Part shown: in pieces, positions 42,842 to 51,957 of the stretch
Layout of the letters: every line of letters begins with the position of its first letter
Position numbering within the stretch: the first letter of the stretch is position 1
DNA from: Cytobacillus suaedae
GTDB taxonomy: Bacteria; Bacillota; Bacilli; Bacillales; Bacillaceae_L
Assembly: GCA_014960805.1 (NCBI GenBank)
Contig: CP063163.1
Location: forward strand, 1,165,001-1,229,000
Reading direction: 5' to 3'
Length of the DNA stretch: 64,000 bases
Notes under the pieces: model-generated
The model's input: the letters and a program-made list of their open reading frames with translations, nothing else
What the model was told of the DNA's origin: nothing
Database searches by the model: none
Made by a program: the position numbers and the translations under genes

Positions 42842-44089
42842 ATGAGTCTAATCAAAAAGTTGTCTCTTGAGGAACTTGATGAGTTTATAAGAATTGACAC
42901 GAATGCTTATCCAGGTGTTTATAACCATTCACCTGATGTACAAGAAAGAATTAAGAATAGTATCACTAAAACTCAACTTGAGGATGAGTGTGCCGACTAT
43001 TTTGGTATTTTTCGAGATAACAGTATGGTAGGGGGTATGAGAATTCACCACTATACAGCAAATGTATTATCTACGAAAGTACCTGTCGGAGGAATCGGCT
43101 CAGTGGCTGTAGATTTGCTTCACAAAAAGGAAAAAGTGGCAAAGGAGATACTAGAATATTTTGTAAGGTATTTCCGAGAAAAACAGGTTTCCTTGGTTGC
43201 CCTATATCCTTTTCGCCCGGATTTTTATAGGCAAATGGGCTTTGGATATGGAACAAAAATGAATCAGTATAAAGTCAAGCCGCAGGGGTTTCGGAAAGAC
43301 CTATTAACTAGCAAAAACCATATCCAATTTTTAACCAAAGAGCACAAGGATTTAGTCGTTGAATGCTATCAGAGATATGCAGTAAAAACCCATGGGATGA
43401 TGGATAAAACTCCTTTTGGAGCAGAGGCCCTATTTGCCAATCCGAATCAGCTTATGGTGGGCTGTGTACAAGACGGTAGAGTTGAAGGCTATCTTTCTTT
43501 CTCAATTAAGAAAGAAAGTGAAACGAATTTTGTTTTCAATGATATTCATGTAAAAGAATTTGTATATGAAAGCAAAGACGCTTTATCACAGCTTCTAACA
43601 TTTCTACATAGCCAGGCTGATCAATTTAATCGAATTGTTTTCAATACGCATGATGAACATTTTCATTTTCTACTTAATGATCCGTCTAATGGATCTAATG
43701 AATTAATTCCAAGTGTCTATCATGAGAGCCACACTTCAGGTGTGGGAATAATGTATCGAGTTGTAGATGTTGCAAGATTTTTGGGGGAACATCGATTTGG
43801 AATGGTTGATTGCACCGTAAAGTTTACGATTAAGGACTCATTTTTACCTGAAAATGAGCAAACATTAGTTGTAGAGTTTATAGATGGTAAAGCTAAAGAG
43901 GTAAAGGGGTCATATGAAGTGGGAGTCACGATGGATATCTCAGATTTTTCATCTGTCGTCATGTGTGCTACTGATATGAGTAGCTTATATCGCTATGGAG
44001 CTGTAGATATAACAGATGAAACATATTTAAAGAGATTAGATGTTTTATTTAAAACCCATGAGAAACCAATATGTATGACGGCGTTTTAA
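42842..44089 (+). CDS. Eis-like GNAT acetyltransferase
   Basis: This 415-residue protein has the three-part Eis architecture: an N-terminal GNAT domain (GGIGSVAVDLLHKKEKVAKEILEYFVRYFRE, about residues 80-110), a central GNAT-like domain and a C-terminal SCP2-like domain (from about residue 305, VDCTVKFTIKDSFLPENEQTLVVEF). Eis proteins acetylate aminoglycosides or protein lysines; the substrate here is unknown. The ATG at 42842 follows GGAGTG. It is likely cotranscribed with the TetR gene. Confidence 0.85.
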   Translation: MSLIKKLSLEELDEFIRIDTNAYPGVYNHSPDVQERIKNSITKTQLEDECADYFGIFRDNSMVGGMRIHHYTANVLSTKVPVGGIGSVAVDLLHKKEKVAKEILEYFVRYFREKQVSLVALYPFRPDFYRQMGFGYGTKMNQYKVKPQGFRKDLLTSKNHIQFLTKEHKDLVVECYQRYAVKTHGMMDKTPFGAEALFANPNQLMVGCVQDGRVEGYLSFSIKKESETNFVFNDIHVKEFVYESKDALSQLLTFLHSQADQFNRIVFNTHDEHFHFLLNDPSNGSNELIPSVYHESHTSGVGIMYRVVDVARFLGEHRFGMVDCTVKFTIKDSFLPENEQTLVVEFIDGKAKEVKGSYEVGVTMDISDFSSVVMCATDMSSLYRYGAVDITDETYLKRLDVLFKTHEKPICMTAF

Positions 44090-44131
44090 CAAAATTTAGT
44101 TAATCAAAAAGAGAGAGGGTAGTGAATAGTT

Positions 44132-45004
44132 ATGATAACAATTAAACGTTTATCTGAATGTACATTTGATCAAGCGGTGGTAGCTTGGAATAGAGGATTT
44201 GAAGGCTACTTTTCTAATATGACGTTTACTCTTGATCAGTTTATAAGACGTTTTGTCCTTGATGGGCTATCTCCTAATCTATCAATCGTTGCCTTTGATG
44301 GAGATGAACCAGTCGGTTTTATTCTAAGTGGAATACGCATGATTAATGGCAAGAAAGTATCATGGAATGGTGGAACAGGTGTTGCTACAGACTATCGTGG
44401 CAAAGGTGTTGCACAAAAATTAATGGAAGCAGCTATCTCCATTTACAAAGAAGAAGACACAGATATTGCTTTGTTGGAGGCAATTAGCCAAAATGAAAGA
44501 GCTATCAAGCTTTATACAAATTATGGGTATAAGGTAATTGATCAGTTGGTACACCTTCATCAAAATGGTCCACTTCCTGCCGATGCGTTTGCTGGGAGTA
44601 GAGAATACACGACTGAACGTAAGTTACCAGTTGATGTGATTGACCTTCCGTTTTATAAAAGCATGGCTTCATGGCAAACTCATTGGAACAATGGGCGTGA
44701 TGGGGAATCAATTATCGTAAGTGATACAGAGGGTAACAAAGTGGGCTATGCCCTTTTTAGAAGAGCATTTAATGAAGAGGCAAAACAAATTGCGATTGTC
44801 TTAATTCAGTGTGAAGTGGTTCCAGGGCGTGAGGATGAAGGTGAGATTGTTCGTACAATGCTGAATGAGCTTTACTCACCAACGATGGATATTCAAAGAA
44901 CTGTTATAAACATGCCAGTTGGAAATGAAATCGTTATTAATAGTTTAAAAGAGTGTGGGTTTAGTGTAAAAGTAGAACAAGTTTATATGCTGAAAGAAAT
45001 GTAG
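44132..45004 (+). CDS. GNAT-family N-acetyltransferase
   Basis: This 290-residue protein has an N-terminal GNAT domain with the acetyl-CoA motif GTGVATDYRGKGVAQKLMEAA (about residues 86-106) and LLEAISQNERAIKLYTNYGYKVI. A second, degenerate GNAT-like half follows from about residue 165. AGAGAGGGT precedes the ATG. It lies between the Eis-like gene and a metallopeptidase gene in the same direction with short gaps, so an operon is likely. Substrate unknown. Confidence 0.85.
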   Translation: MITIKRLSECTFDQAVVAWNRGFEGYFSNMTFTLDQFIRRFVLDGLSPNLSIVAFDGDEPVGFILSGIRMINGKKVSWNGGTGVATDYRGKGVAQKLMEAAISIYKEEDTDIALLEAISQNERAIKLYTNYGYKVIDQLVHLHQNGPLPADAFAGSREYTTERKLPVDVIDLPFYKSMASWQTHWNNGRDGESIIVSDTEGNKVGYALFRRAFNEEAKQIAIVLIQCEVVPGREDEGEIVRTMLNELYSPTMDIQRTVINMPVGNEIVINSLKECGFSVKVEQVYMLKEM

Positions 45005-45017
45005 TGGGGTGCTAAGA

Positions 45018-46592
45018 ATGAGTATTGAACAATTTTTACAAGAGCAAAATGCAAAGGTTAAAGAGTTATTATATGATGTTACAACTAAAGTTTGGATGGC
45101 TCAAACGACAGGTGATAAAGAGTGGGCAGAAAAATTAGGAGAGGCTCAAGCAAAGTTAAATACGTATCAATCTGACTCGGAGAATTATAAAAAAGCAATT
45201 ACTTATTTACAAAGTCCAGAGGCAACACCCATTCAAAAGAGAGAGTTACTGCTGCTTATTAACAATATGAAAGAAAACCAATTACCTGAGGAAGTTTTAA
45301 ATGAGCTTGCAAGTATGTCATCAGAATTAAACTATTTATTCAACACGTGTTCTCCAGAAGTAGATGGGAAGAAATTATCTGCAAATGATATTCGAGATAT
45401 ACTGGTAAAGTCAGATGATAATGTAGAGAGAGAAAAGGCATGGAAAGCTAGCAAGGAAGTTGGTAAGGTAGTTGAAGAGAAGCTACTTACCCTAATCAAA
45501 AAACGAAATGAATCAGCTCGTGGGCTCGGTTATAACAATCATCATGAGATGGCATTTGAATTACAAGAGTTAGATCGTGAAGAGATTTTTGCAACTTTCC
45601 AGAAACTATTAGATTTATCAGATAGCACGTACCGAGCATTAAAACAAGAATTAGATGAAGGTCTGGCAAAACGCTTTAATCTTTCAGTGGATGAACTGCG
45701 TCCTTGGCATTATGCAGATCCATTTTTCCAAAGTGCCCCGGCAACTAAGGAGACAAATTTAGATCCTTATTTTGAAGGGAAAGATATTGTCGAGTTAACT
45801 TCTGCCACATTTTATTCAATGGGAATCGACATTAAGGATTTATATGAAAAAAGTGATTTGTACCCTAGAGAAGGTAAGAATCCAACTGCATTTTGTTTAG
45901 ATGTTGATCGTAAAGGAGATATCAGGGTTTTATGTAACCTTACTTCAACTTCTTATTGGATGGCTACCAACCTTCATGAGTTTGGTCATGCAGCTTACAA
46001 TAAGTACACGGACCGTGAATTACCGTTTTCTCTACGTCAACCTGCACATGTCTTTACAACTGAAGCAATCGCAATGTTGTTTGGCAAAATGGTGAAAGAG
46101 CCAATGTGGTTAGAAAAGTTCTTACATCTTGATTCTAACGTGTTGGATGAGTTAGCACCAGCACTTAAGAGATACCAGCAGTTAGATATGCTTGCTTCTG
46201 CAAGATTTATTATCACGTTTGTGTTCTTTGAGCGAGAGCTGTATGAGAATCCAGATCAAGATTTAAATGCTTTATGGTGGAAGTTAGTTGAAGAGATTCA
46301 AATGATGAAAGCACCAGAAGGTAGAAATGAGCCAGATTGGGCAGCGAAAATTCACTTTACGCTAGCACCAGTGTATTATCAAAACTATTTATTAGGTGAG
46401 TTAACAGCTGCGCAGCTGCACCAATACATTGATAAGAATGTATCAAAAGAGTTTTTTACTCCTGAGGTAGGGACTTTGATTAAGGAACAATTTTTGAAGC
46501 CCGGTGCAATGTATCATTGGAATGAAAAAATTGAACGTGTAACTGGTGAACCGTTAAATCCTGAGTATTTTGTGGTAGCGTTTTGTAAATAA
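45018..46592 (+). CDS. Zinc metallopeptidase of the M2/M3 type (HEFGH)
   Basis: This 524-residue cytosolic enzyme has the zinc motif ATNLHEFGHAAYNKYTD (HEFGH near residue 319-323) and the third-ligand region VFTTEAIAMLFGKMVKEP. The fold and length fit the M2 (ACE-like) and M3 peptidase clan; the sequence is only distantly like the PepF protein at 31468. No signal peptide. I chose the ATG at 45018, with GTGGGGTG upstream, over a GTG 9 bases earlier. It ends the TetR-GNAT-GNAT-peptidase run. Confidence 0.82.
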   Translation: MSIEQFLQEQNAKVKELLYDVTTKVWMAQTTGDKEWAEKLGEAQAKLNTYQSDSENYKKAITYLQSPEATPIQKRELLLLINNMKENQLPEEVLNELASMSSELNYLFNTCSPEVDGKKLSANDIRDILVKSDDNVEREKAWKASKEVGKVVEEKLLTLIKKRNESARGLGYNNHHEMAFELQELDREEIFATFQKLLDLSDSTYRALKQELDEGLAKRFNLSVDELRPWHYADPFFQSAPATKETNLDPYFEGKDIVELTSATFYSMGIDIKDLYEKSDLYPREGKNPTAFCLDVDRKGDIRVLCNLTSTSYWMATNLHEFGHAAYNKYTDRELPFSLRQPAHVFTTEAIAMLFGKMVKEPMWLEKFLHLDSNVLDELAPALKRYQQLDMLASARFIITFVFFERELYENPDQDLNALWWKLVEEIQMMKAPEGRNEPDWAAKIHFTLAPVYYQNYLLGELTAAQLHQYIDKNVSKEFFTPEVGTLIKEQFLKPGAMYHWNEKIERVTGEPLNPEYFVVAFCK

Positions 46593-46602
46593 GGAAGTTG
46601 TG

Positions 46603-46641
46603 AAGAGGTTTGAGCGAGAAGATGTCGCTTGAGCCTTTTTT
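46603..46641 (+). terminator. Terminator after the metallopeptidase gene
   Basis: GGTTTGAGCG pairs with CGCTTGAGCC through several wobble pairs, then a T run. Confidence 0.75.
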
Positions 46642-46688
46642 AGCTTTGTCATTTAAATTTAGAAACTGTGGTTGTCAGTTTTAACCTA

Positions 46689-46870
46689 GACCGTTCCTTT
46701 GCGCTGCAGGCACTTGCTTTCCGCGGGGAATTTTGAAAAAGCCAACTACCGGCTTTTTCAAGGGCGAATTCCCATAGGGGAGGAAGTCGAGCCTCCTCGC
46801 CGTACCGTCTGCGGGTTCTCGACCTTTCCTCAATTCCCGCAGGAGTCAAGTGCCTTCCGCTCCAATCCAC
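46689..46870. repeat. GC-rich palindromic interspersed repeat, copy 4 (182 bp, with insertion)
   Basis: This copy runs GACCGTTCCTTTGCGCTGCA to TTCCGCTCCAATCCAC, in the same orientation as copies 2 and 5. Compared with copy 2 it has 52 extra bases within the CCGCGGGGA tract, with GGGGA present on both sides of the extra DNA. The insert holds GAAAAAGCC/GGCTTTTTC inside GGGAATT/AATTCCC arms. It lies between the convergent metallopeptidase and TPR genes; the rest of that 324-bp gap is AT-rich. Reading frames in it are spurious. Confidence 0.85.
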
Positions 46871-46916
46871 TATTTAAAAGTAAAAATGTTTTCAAATAGA
46901 GCCTTTGATTAAGAGT

Positions 46917-47411
46917 TCAATTATAAACCTCATCCAAATTGTTTATGTAGAAGCTTATTGCCCGTTTATAATCCAGGATATCTTGGTTATTTGTTGTTTC
47001 TATCAGGTTTGTAAGTAATATATCCATTGCTCGTCCATGGTTTCCTAGATTGTATTGTGACATAGAATAGAAGACTTGCAGTCCACGGTGGCTAGGATAC
47101 TCTTCTATGGCTTTTTCAAAAATTTCAGCTGCTTTTTGATAGCTACCGATACATCTGAGACTGCTACCAAGTCCTAAATAAGCCTCCATACGTAAAGGTC
47201 CTTGAATCCCTAATTCTATCGCTTTTTCATAGTAAGGAATGGCCTCGTGTTCGTAACCTAGACTATCGTGTAAAAAAGCACACTCGGCTTGAACAATGGC
47301 CTCTTTAGAGTGTTCATTTGCGAATTTTATAATTTCAACTTTTGCCTGTTCACCAAAGCCATTATCACGAAGTTGTTTTATTTCAGTAATCTTCTGGATT
47401 GTATTATCCAT
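46917..47411 (-). CDS. Tetratricopeptide-repeat protein
   Basis: This 164-residue soluble helical protein has about four TPR-like repeats, for example HEAIPYYEKAIELGIQGPLRMEAYLGLGSSLRCIG and YQKAAEIFEKAIEEYPSHRGLQVFYSMSQYNLGN. TPR proteins are interaction scaffolds; no specific partner is visible. The ATG has TGAGGTGA upstream. It is a single gene. Confidence 0.82.
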   Translation of the reverse strand: MDNTIQKITEIKQLRDNGFGEQAKVEIIKFANEHSKEAIVQAECAFLHDSLGYEHEAIPYYEKAIELGIQGPLRMEAYLGLGSSLRCIGSYQKAAEIFEKAIEEYPSHRGLQVFYSMSQYNLGNHGRAMDILLTNLIETTNNQDILDYKRAISFYINNLDEVYN

Positions 47412-47532
47412 ATATAGTCACCTCAGGTTAACTATACATGATTTAGTTGGTAATATCTTCAAAAAATGATTGAACTCCTGAAGATTTTGTATCAAAATGA
47501 TGTAAAGAGAATTTTAAAAGGATGTTGAAGAT

Positions 47533-48102
47533 ATGTCGACTCGATTAACAGGTGAAAAAGTAATTGTACGAATAATTAAGGAACAGGATTTAGAGCCACT
47601 TTGGCATTTAATATACGGTGAAGAAGATACGGAATGGAGAAAGTGGAATGCTCCTTATTTTCCCTTTGAACATGAGGACTTTTCCACGTTCAGTGAGAGA
47701 ATGCAAAAGAGAATAGATGATGGAACTGACTCGATGATGATTATTCAAGCATTGAATGGAGAAATCATGGGAACGGTTAGCTATTATTGGGAAGACCAAA
47801 ATACCCGATGGCTAGAAGCGGGGATTGTTATTAATAATTCACAGTATTGGCATGGTGGATATGGGACTGAGGCGTTGAAATTATGGATTGGTCATTTATT
47901 CGCAACACAAGAGATTGCTAGAGTTGGTATAACGACTTGGTCTGGGAATGAACGAATGATGCGAGTGGCAGAAAAGCTTGGCTTGCAGCTTGAAGGCCGT
48001 ATGAGAAGATGTCGTTACTACAATGGAGAATACTATGATTCTATAAGAATGGGAATCCTACGAGAGGAATGGGATGAACTGCAAAAAGGGAGAAGTGTTT
48101 AG
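47533..48102 (+). CDS. RimJ/RimL-type GNAT acetyltransferase
   Basis: This 189-residue N-acetyltransferase has the core motif WLEAGIVINNSQYWHGGYGTEALKLWIGHLF (about residues 96-126), then VGITTWSGNERMMRVAEKLGLQLEGRMRRCRYYNGEYYDSIRMGIL, typical of the RimJ/RimL group that acetylates ribosomal proteins or small molecules. GGATG-type spacing precedes the ATG. The following hydrolase gene starts 2 bases after its stop. Confidence 0.88.
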   Translation: MSTRLTGEKVIVRIIKEQDLEPLWHLIYGEEDTEWRKWNAPYFPFEHEDFSTFSERMQKRIDDGTDSMMIIQALNGEIMGTVSYYWEDQNTRWLEAGIVINNSQYWHGGYGTEALKLWIGHLFATQEIARVGITTWSGNERMMRVAEKLGLQLEGRMRRCRYYNGEYYDSIRMGILREEWDELQKGRSV

Positions 48103-48103
48103 A

Positions 48104-48766
48104 ATGAATCAAGTCACATTAACTAACTATGAGATTGATGGATACCAGCAATCAAAAATTTCTTATACAATGGTAAACCGAAAGGAAGAGAGTAGCACTC
48201 TAGCCATTATTCTTCCGGGGATGGGATATAACGTCCACAAACCTTTGCTTCACTTTGCTACAAACCTTTTTATTAAAAATAAGTATGATGTGCTACATAT
48301 AAATTACAATTACCTTACAAGTGAAGTGTATAAAGGACTATCAAATGAAGAGAAGGTTGAGTGTATCCAACAAGAGGTGAAAAAGGTAATTGATTCGGTC
48401 CTAAATGAAAGGCAGTACAATGATTATCTCCTTGTTGCAAAGTCGATAGGGACCATACCTATTTCAAACGAATTACAAACAAGGAACGAATTTAAAGATG
48501 CTAAGGCGATATGGTTAACGCCGTTACTTCATAATGATTCACTTTTTGGAAGAATGAAGGAATGTCAACAACCATCACTTTATGTGATTGGAGACAAAGA
48601 TCCGTGCTACCTAAATGACCGATTTGACGAATTAGACAGTAAGGATCACAACCACTGTGTTCTTATAAAAGGTGCAGATCATAGTTTAGAAGATCAAGAG
48701 GTTCTCCCATCCATTGCTAATTTAAAGGTTGTGTTCGAGGCGATAGAAACATTTATAGCTAGATAA
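48104..48766 (+). CDS. Alpha/beta-hydrolase family protein
   Basis: This 220-residue protein is a putative serine hydrolase. LAIILPGMGYNVHKP forms the oxyanion region near residue 35, the nucleophile elbow is YLLVAKSIGTIPIS, the acid is in YVIGDKDPCYL and the histidine in KGADHSLED. The elbow (A-K-S-I-G-T) departs from strict G-x-S-x-G. No signal peptide. I chose the ATG at 48104, with GGGAG upstream, over one 30 bases earlier. Substrate unknown. Confidence 0.78.
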   Translation: MNQVTLTNYEIDGYQQSKISYTMVNRKEESSTLAIILPGMGYNVHKPLLHFATNLFIKNKYDVLHINYNYLTSEVYKGLSNEEKVECIQQEVKKVIDSVLNERQYNDYLLVAKSIGTIPISNELQTRNEFKDAKAIWLTPLLHNDSLFGRMKECQQPSLYVIGDKDPCYLNDRFDELDSKDHNHCVLIKGADHSLEDQEVLPSIANLKVVFEAIETFIAR

Positions 48767-48821
48767 TAATTTACTTTTTAAACAGCAAAAGTATAGGACG
48801 GAGAGAGGAGAGCTGAATGAA

Positions 48822-49796
48822 GTGAAGGCAATATTAATCGGAGTACTCTCATCTGTATTTTTTGCCGTTACGTTTATTTTGAATCGATCGATGGAGCTTT
48901 CAGGTGGAAGTTGGCTATGGAGCTCTTCCCTTCGATATTTTTTTATGGTTCCTTTTCTAGTCCTTATTGTTTATTTGAGAGGAAACCTTGGTGCTCTTTT
49001 AAAAGAAATGAAGAAAAGTCACTATATCTGGCTAGTATGGAGTATTGTCGGTTTTGGGTTATTTTATGGACCAATTACCTTTGCTGCATCAAGCGGACCA
49101 GGGTGGTTAGTGGCGGGTACATGGCAGTTTACAATCATAGCTGGTTTATTGCTTGTACCATTCTTCTATACTAAGATTCAATCTGATCAAGGGACTATAA
49201 AAGTTAGGCAGAAGCTTCCATGGAAGGGTCTCCTTTTTTCGAGCATTATCTTTATCGGGATTGTCATTATTCAATTAGACCAAGCAAGTGGTGGGATTAC
49301 AGCCAATATGCTGTACGTAGGTATCTTACCTGTAGTTTTAGCAGCATTCTCCTATCCGTTAGGAAATCGGAAAATGATGGAGCATTGTAAGGGGAATGTT
49401 GATACTTTTCAACGTGTTCTTGGAATGACTCTTGCATCCATGCCATTATGGATTGCGCTTGCAAGCTATGGATATTTTACCGTTGGCTTGCCTAGTAGTA
49501 GTCAAGTGCTTCAATCATTGGTCGTAGCCTTGTCTTCAGGTGTCATAGCAACGGTACTGTTCTTTTATGCAACAGATTTAGTAAAAGAAGATCAAAGTAA
49601 GCTTGCTGCAGTTGAAGCTACTCAATCAAGTCAAATTATGTTTGTCCTATTTGGAGAAATGCTTCTCTTGTCTGTTGCCTTGCCTAATTACCAATCGATT
49701 GTTGGGATGTTTGTGATCATCATAGGAATGATTTTTCATAGCTTTGCATCAAAGCAAAAGATTGTTCTAACAAGGGGTAAGATTAAGTCTATATAA
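48822..49796 (+). CDS. EmrE-like multidrug-efflux-type membrane protein
   Basis: This 324-residue membrane protein has about nine or ten hydrophobic segments and belongs to the multidrug resistance efflux (EmrE-like) branch of DMT transporters. It opens MKAILIGVLSSVFFAVTFILNRSMELSGGSWLWSSSLRY and has VVALSSGVIATVLFFYATDLVKEDQSKLAAVEATQSSQI. The start is GTG at 48822, preceded by GGAGAG tracts. It may share a transcript with the two genes upstream. Substrate unknown. Confidence 0.82.
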   Translation: MKAILIGVLSSVFFAVTFILNRSMELSGGSWLWSSSLRYFFMVPFLVLIVYLRGNLGALLKEMKKSHYIWLVWSIVGFGLFYGPITFAASSGPGWLVAGTWQFTIIAGLLLVPFFYTKIQSDQGTIKVRQKLPWKGLLFSSIIFIGIVIIQLDQASGGITANMLYVGILPVVLAAFSYPLGNRKMMEHCKGNVDTFQRVLGMTLASMPLWIALASYGYFTVGLPSSSQVLQSLVVALSSGVIATVLFFYATDLVKEDQSKLAAVEATQSSQIMFVLFGEMLLLSVALPNYQSIVGMFVIIIGMIFHSFASKQKIVLTRGKIKSI

Positions 49797-49802
49797 ACAA
49801 GC

Positions 49803-49834
49803 AAAAGGTGTAATCAGACGATTACACCTTTTAC
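49803..49834. terminator. Bidirectional terminator
   Basis: AAAAGGTGTAATC (49803-49815) pairs perfectly with GATTACACCTTTT (49820-49832). It serves both the EmrE-like gene and the leftward antiporter gene. Confidence 0.88.
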
Positions 49835-49863
49835 TTATTCATTTCATTTTACTAATACTCCGA

Positions 49864-51360
49864 TTAAACACTTTCTTCTAATATCACTTCATTTTTTTCT
49901 TCTAATAGATCTTTTAGTACTTGCTTATTCTTTCGAGCTGAAAGGATATAGAGGAAGTCACCTGGTTCGATTACTGTGCTTCCGGTTGGTGTAATTAGTT
50001 CATCGTTTCTGATAATCGCATTGACTAAAGCACCTTCTGGGAAAGGGATTTCCAAGAGAGTTTTTCCAACTATTACAGCATCTTCTTCTAATTCATATTC
50101 AAACATTTCTGCATCTGCTTTTCCTAAAGATATAAGCTCTAGTGAGTGAATTGGTTCTGTTTTTTTAGGACCATTTAGTCCTAATTTTTCAGCTAGAATT
50201 GTAATGGTAGAACCTTGTACTAAACAGCTAGTTAACACAACGAAAAATACAACATTAAACAGTAGGTGACTTCCTTCTACATTTGCAAGTAAAGGGAAGG
50301 TTGCTAACACGATCGGAACTGCTCCTTTTAATCCTGCCCATGATAAGAAGATGACCTCTTTATGAGTATATTTCATAGAAAGGGTTGATAAATAAACAGC
50401 AATTGGCCTTGCGACTAAAATTAGAATCAAAGAAAGCAAGATCCCTTTGGCGAAAATATCTAGTGTAAATAACTCAGAAGGAAAAACAAGTAATCCTAAG
50501 ATCACGAACATAGAGATTTGCATCATCCAAGCAAAGCCTTCTGAAAAGCGAAAGATGGAATGACGGTAGGAGATATCTGCATTCCCAATAATAATTGCTG
50601 CAATGTATACAGCCAATAATCCACTTCCATTAAAGGCAGCGGTTATTCCGTAGGTGAGCAACGCAAATGCGGTTGCAAAGACAGGATACAAACCACTGGA
50701 ATCGAGGTTTATTTTATTCAATGCCCATACGGCAAGCTTTCCTAGTAGTAATCCTAATAGCACGCCTACAGACATCTGTATGAAGAATGACCCGATCATT
50801 GAAAGTATACTTACATCTGGAAGGGTAATTAATTCTATTAAAGCTACGGTTAGAAAAACGGCCATTGGATCATTGGAGCCAGACTCTGCTTCTAATGTTG
50901 CACTGATTCGTGATTTAATATTTTGCCCTTTTAAGACAGCAAAAACAGCTGCAGCATCTGTGGAACCAACAATCGCTCCGAATAAAGTTGCCTCTAACCA
51001 ACCAATTTCTAAAATAAACTTGGCTGCAACAGCGACAATTCCTGACGTTAATAGAACACCGATGGTTGCTAAAGATAATGAAGGAACAATAACGGGTTTA
51101 AGTGTCTTCCATTGAGTTTGCATTCCACCTTCAAACAAGATAACAACAAGTGCTAATACACCGATCATTTGAGCTGTTTGTGCATCATCAAAATGAATGA
51201 TTCCAAGGATATCTGAACCCATTACCATACCCACAAAAATAAACAGTACAAGGGAAGGGACGCCAATCCGTGAAGAAAACTTAGTAGTGATGACTCCTGC
51301 AATAAATAAAATGCCAGCTAGTAATACAATCCGATCTGTCTGGAGAATATCAACGAACAT
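49864..51360 (-). CDS. Potassium/proton antiporter, CPA1 type with RCK C-terminal domain
   Basis: This 498-residue protein has about 12-13 membrane helices (residues 8-400) with the ion-binding acidic pair in GSNDPMAV and GSTDAAAVFA, and a cytosolic TrkA-C/RCK_C domain (about 415-490, EYELEEDAVIVGKTLLEIPFPEGALVNAIIRNDELITPTGSTVIEPGDFLYIL). It matches the NhaP2/CvrA type of K+/H+ antiporter that lowers cytosolic K+ under alkaline or low-osmotic conditions. Such proteins may be c-di-AMP-responsive; that is inference. Confidence 0.88.
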   Translation of the reverse strand: MFVDILQTDRIVLLAGILFIAGVITTKFSSRIGVPSLVLFIFVGMVMGSDILGIIHFDDAQTAQMIGVLALVVILFEGGMQTQWKTLKPVIVPSLSLATIGVLLTSGIVAVAAKFILEIGWLEATLFGAIVGSTDAAAVFAVLKGQNIKSRISATLEAESGSNDPMAVFLTVALIELITLPDVSILSMIGSFFIQMSVGVLLGLLLGKLAVWALNKINLDSSGLYPVFATAFALLTYGITAAFNGSGLLAVYIAAIIIGNADISYRHSIFRFSEGFAWMMQISMFVILGLLVFPSELFTLDIFAKGILLSLILILVARPIAVYLSTLSMKYTHKEVIFLSWAGLKGAVPIVLATFPLLANVEGSHLLFNVVFFVVLTSCLVQGSTITILAEKLGLNGPKKTEPIHSLELISLGKADAEMFEYELEEDAVIVGKTLLEIPFPEGALVNAIIRNDELITPTGSTVIEPGDFLYILSARKNKQVLKDLLEEKNEVILEESV

Positions 51361-51376
51361 TCTTCTAGCCTCCTTT

Positions 51377-51934
51377 TTATAAATTTACATCTAGTATAAT
51401 AGGCAAGTTCTTCTCTTCAGTGATGCCTATGTACTGATATGTTTCAGCTTTGGTTTGATGTTGTAGCCTTTTTTGGATAAGTGATACTGCAATTCCTTTG
51501 AGGTAAGCATGATAACCAAAGGTTTTACGAAGGGTATGTGTACCAACTGAACCTTCGACACCGGCCTGTTTGGCTGCTTCATTAATAATTCGATAGGCTT
51601 GTTGTCTCGTTATGGGTTCACTTGTTTTTCTAGATTTAAAGAGGAAATCATTGTAAGTTAATTCGCCTTCTTTTATCCATTTTACAATTGATTTTCGTAC
51701 ATGCTTATTTAAAAAGATGGGAGGGTTCACTTCATTAGATGTGAGTAAGTAGGATGAAATTTCATTTGTTTCAGTCACTACATTGTAAACATGCAATGTA
51801 AGAAGGTCTTGTATGCGGATGCCTGTATTAATTCCAAGCATAAATAAGCAATAGTCACGTGAGGAGCGTGGTAGTAAAAAAGCCTTCATTTCTTTTAAGC
51901 GTTTTTTATCTTTAATTGCATCAACTGTTTTCAA
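51377..51934 (-). CDS. Tyrosine recombinase, catalytic domain only
   Basis: This 185-residue protein consists of the phage-integrase catalytic domain alone. Catalytic residues are Arg40 (NTGIRIQD), His133 and Arg136 (THTLRKTFG), His159 (RLQHQT) and Tyr168 (YQYIGI). The N-terminal core-binding domain of full-length XerC/D proteins is absent. Start is TTG at 51934 with GGGGTG 7 nt upstream. Similar short YoeC-like recombinases occur in Bacilli. No phage genes adjoin it. An inverted repeat overlaps its promoter. Confidence 0.85.
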   Translation of the reverse strand: MKTVDAIKDKKRLKEMKAFLLPRSSRDYCLFMLGINTGIRIQDLLTLHVYNVVTETNEISSYLLTSNEVNPPIFLNKHVRKSIVKWIKEGELTYNDFLFKSRKTSEPITRQQAYRIINEAAKQAGVEGSVGTHTLRKTFGYHAYLKGIAVSLIQKRLQHQTKAETYQYIGITEEKNLPIILDVNL

Positions 51935-51957
51935 AAAAACACCCCAATCCGAACATA

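Noticed and set aside
46689-46870. Cloning-vector contamination, because AAGGGCGAATTC and its reverse resemble the arms of TA cloning vectors
   Set aside because: The match is only about 12 bases, occurs at two loci in opposite orientation and is part of a longer natural hairpin inside a repeat; flanking bases differ from any vector polylinker.
51377-51934. Remnant prophage or integrative element
   Set aside because: No phage structural, replication or conjugation genes and no attachment-site duplication were seen around it; neighbours are ordinary chromosomal genes.
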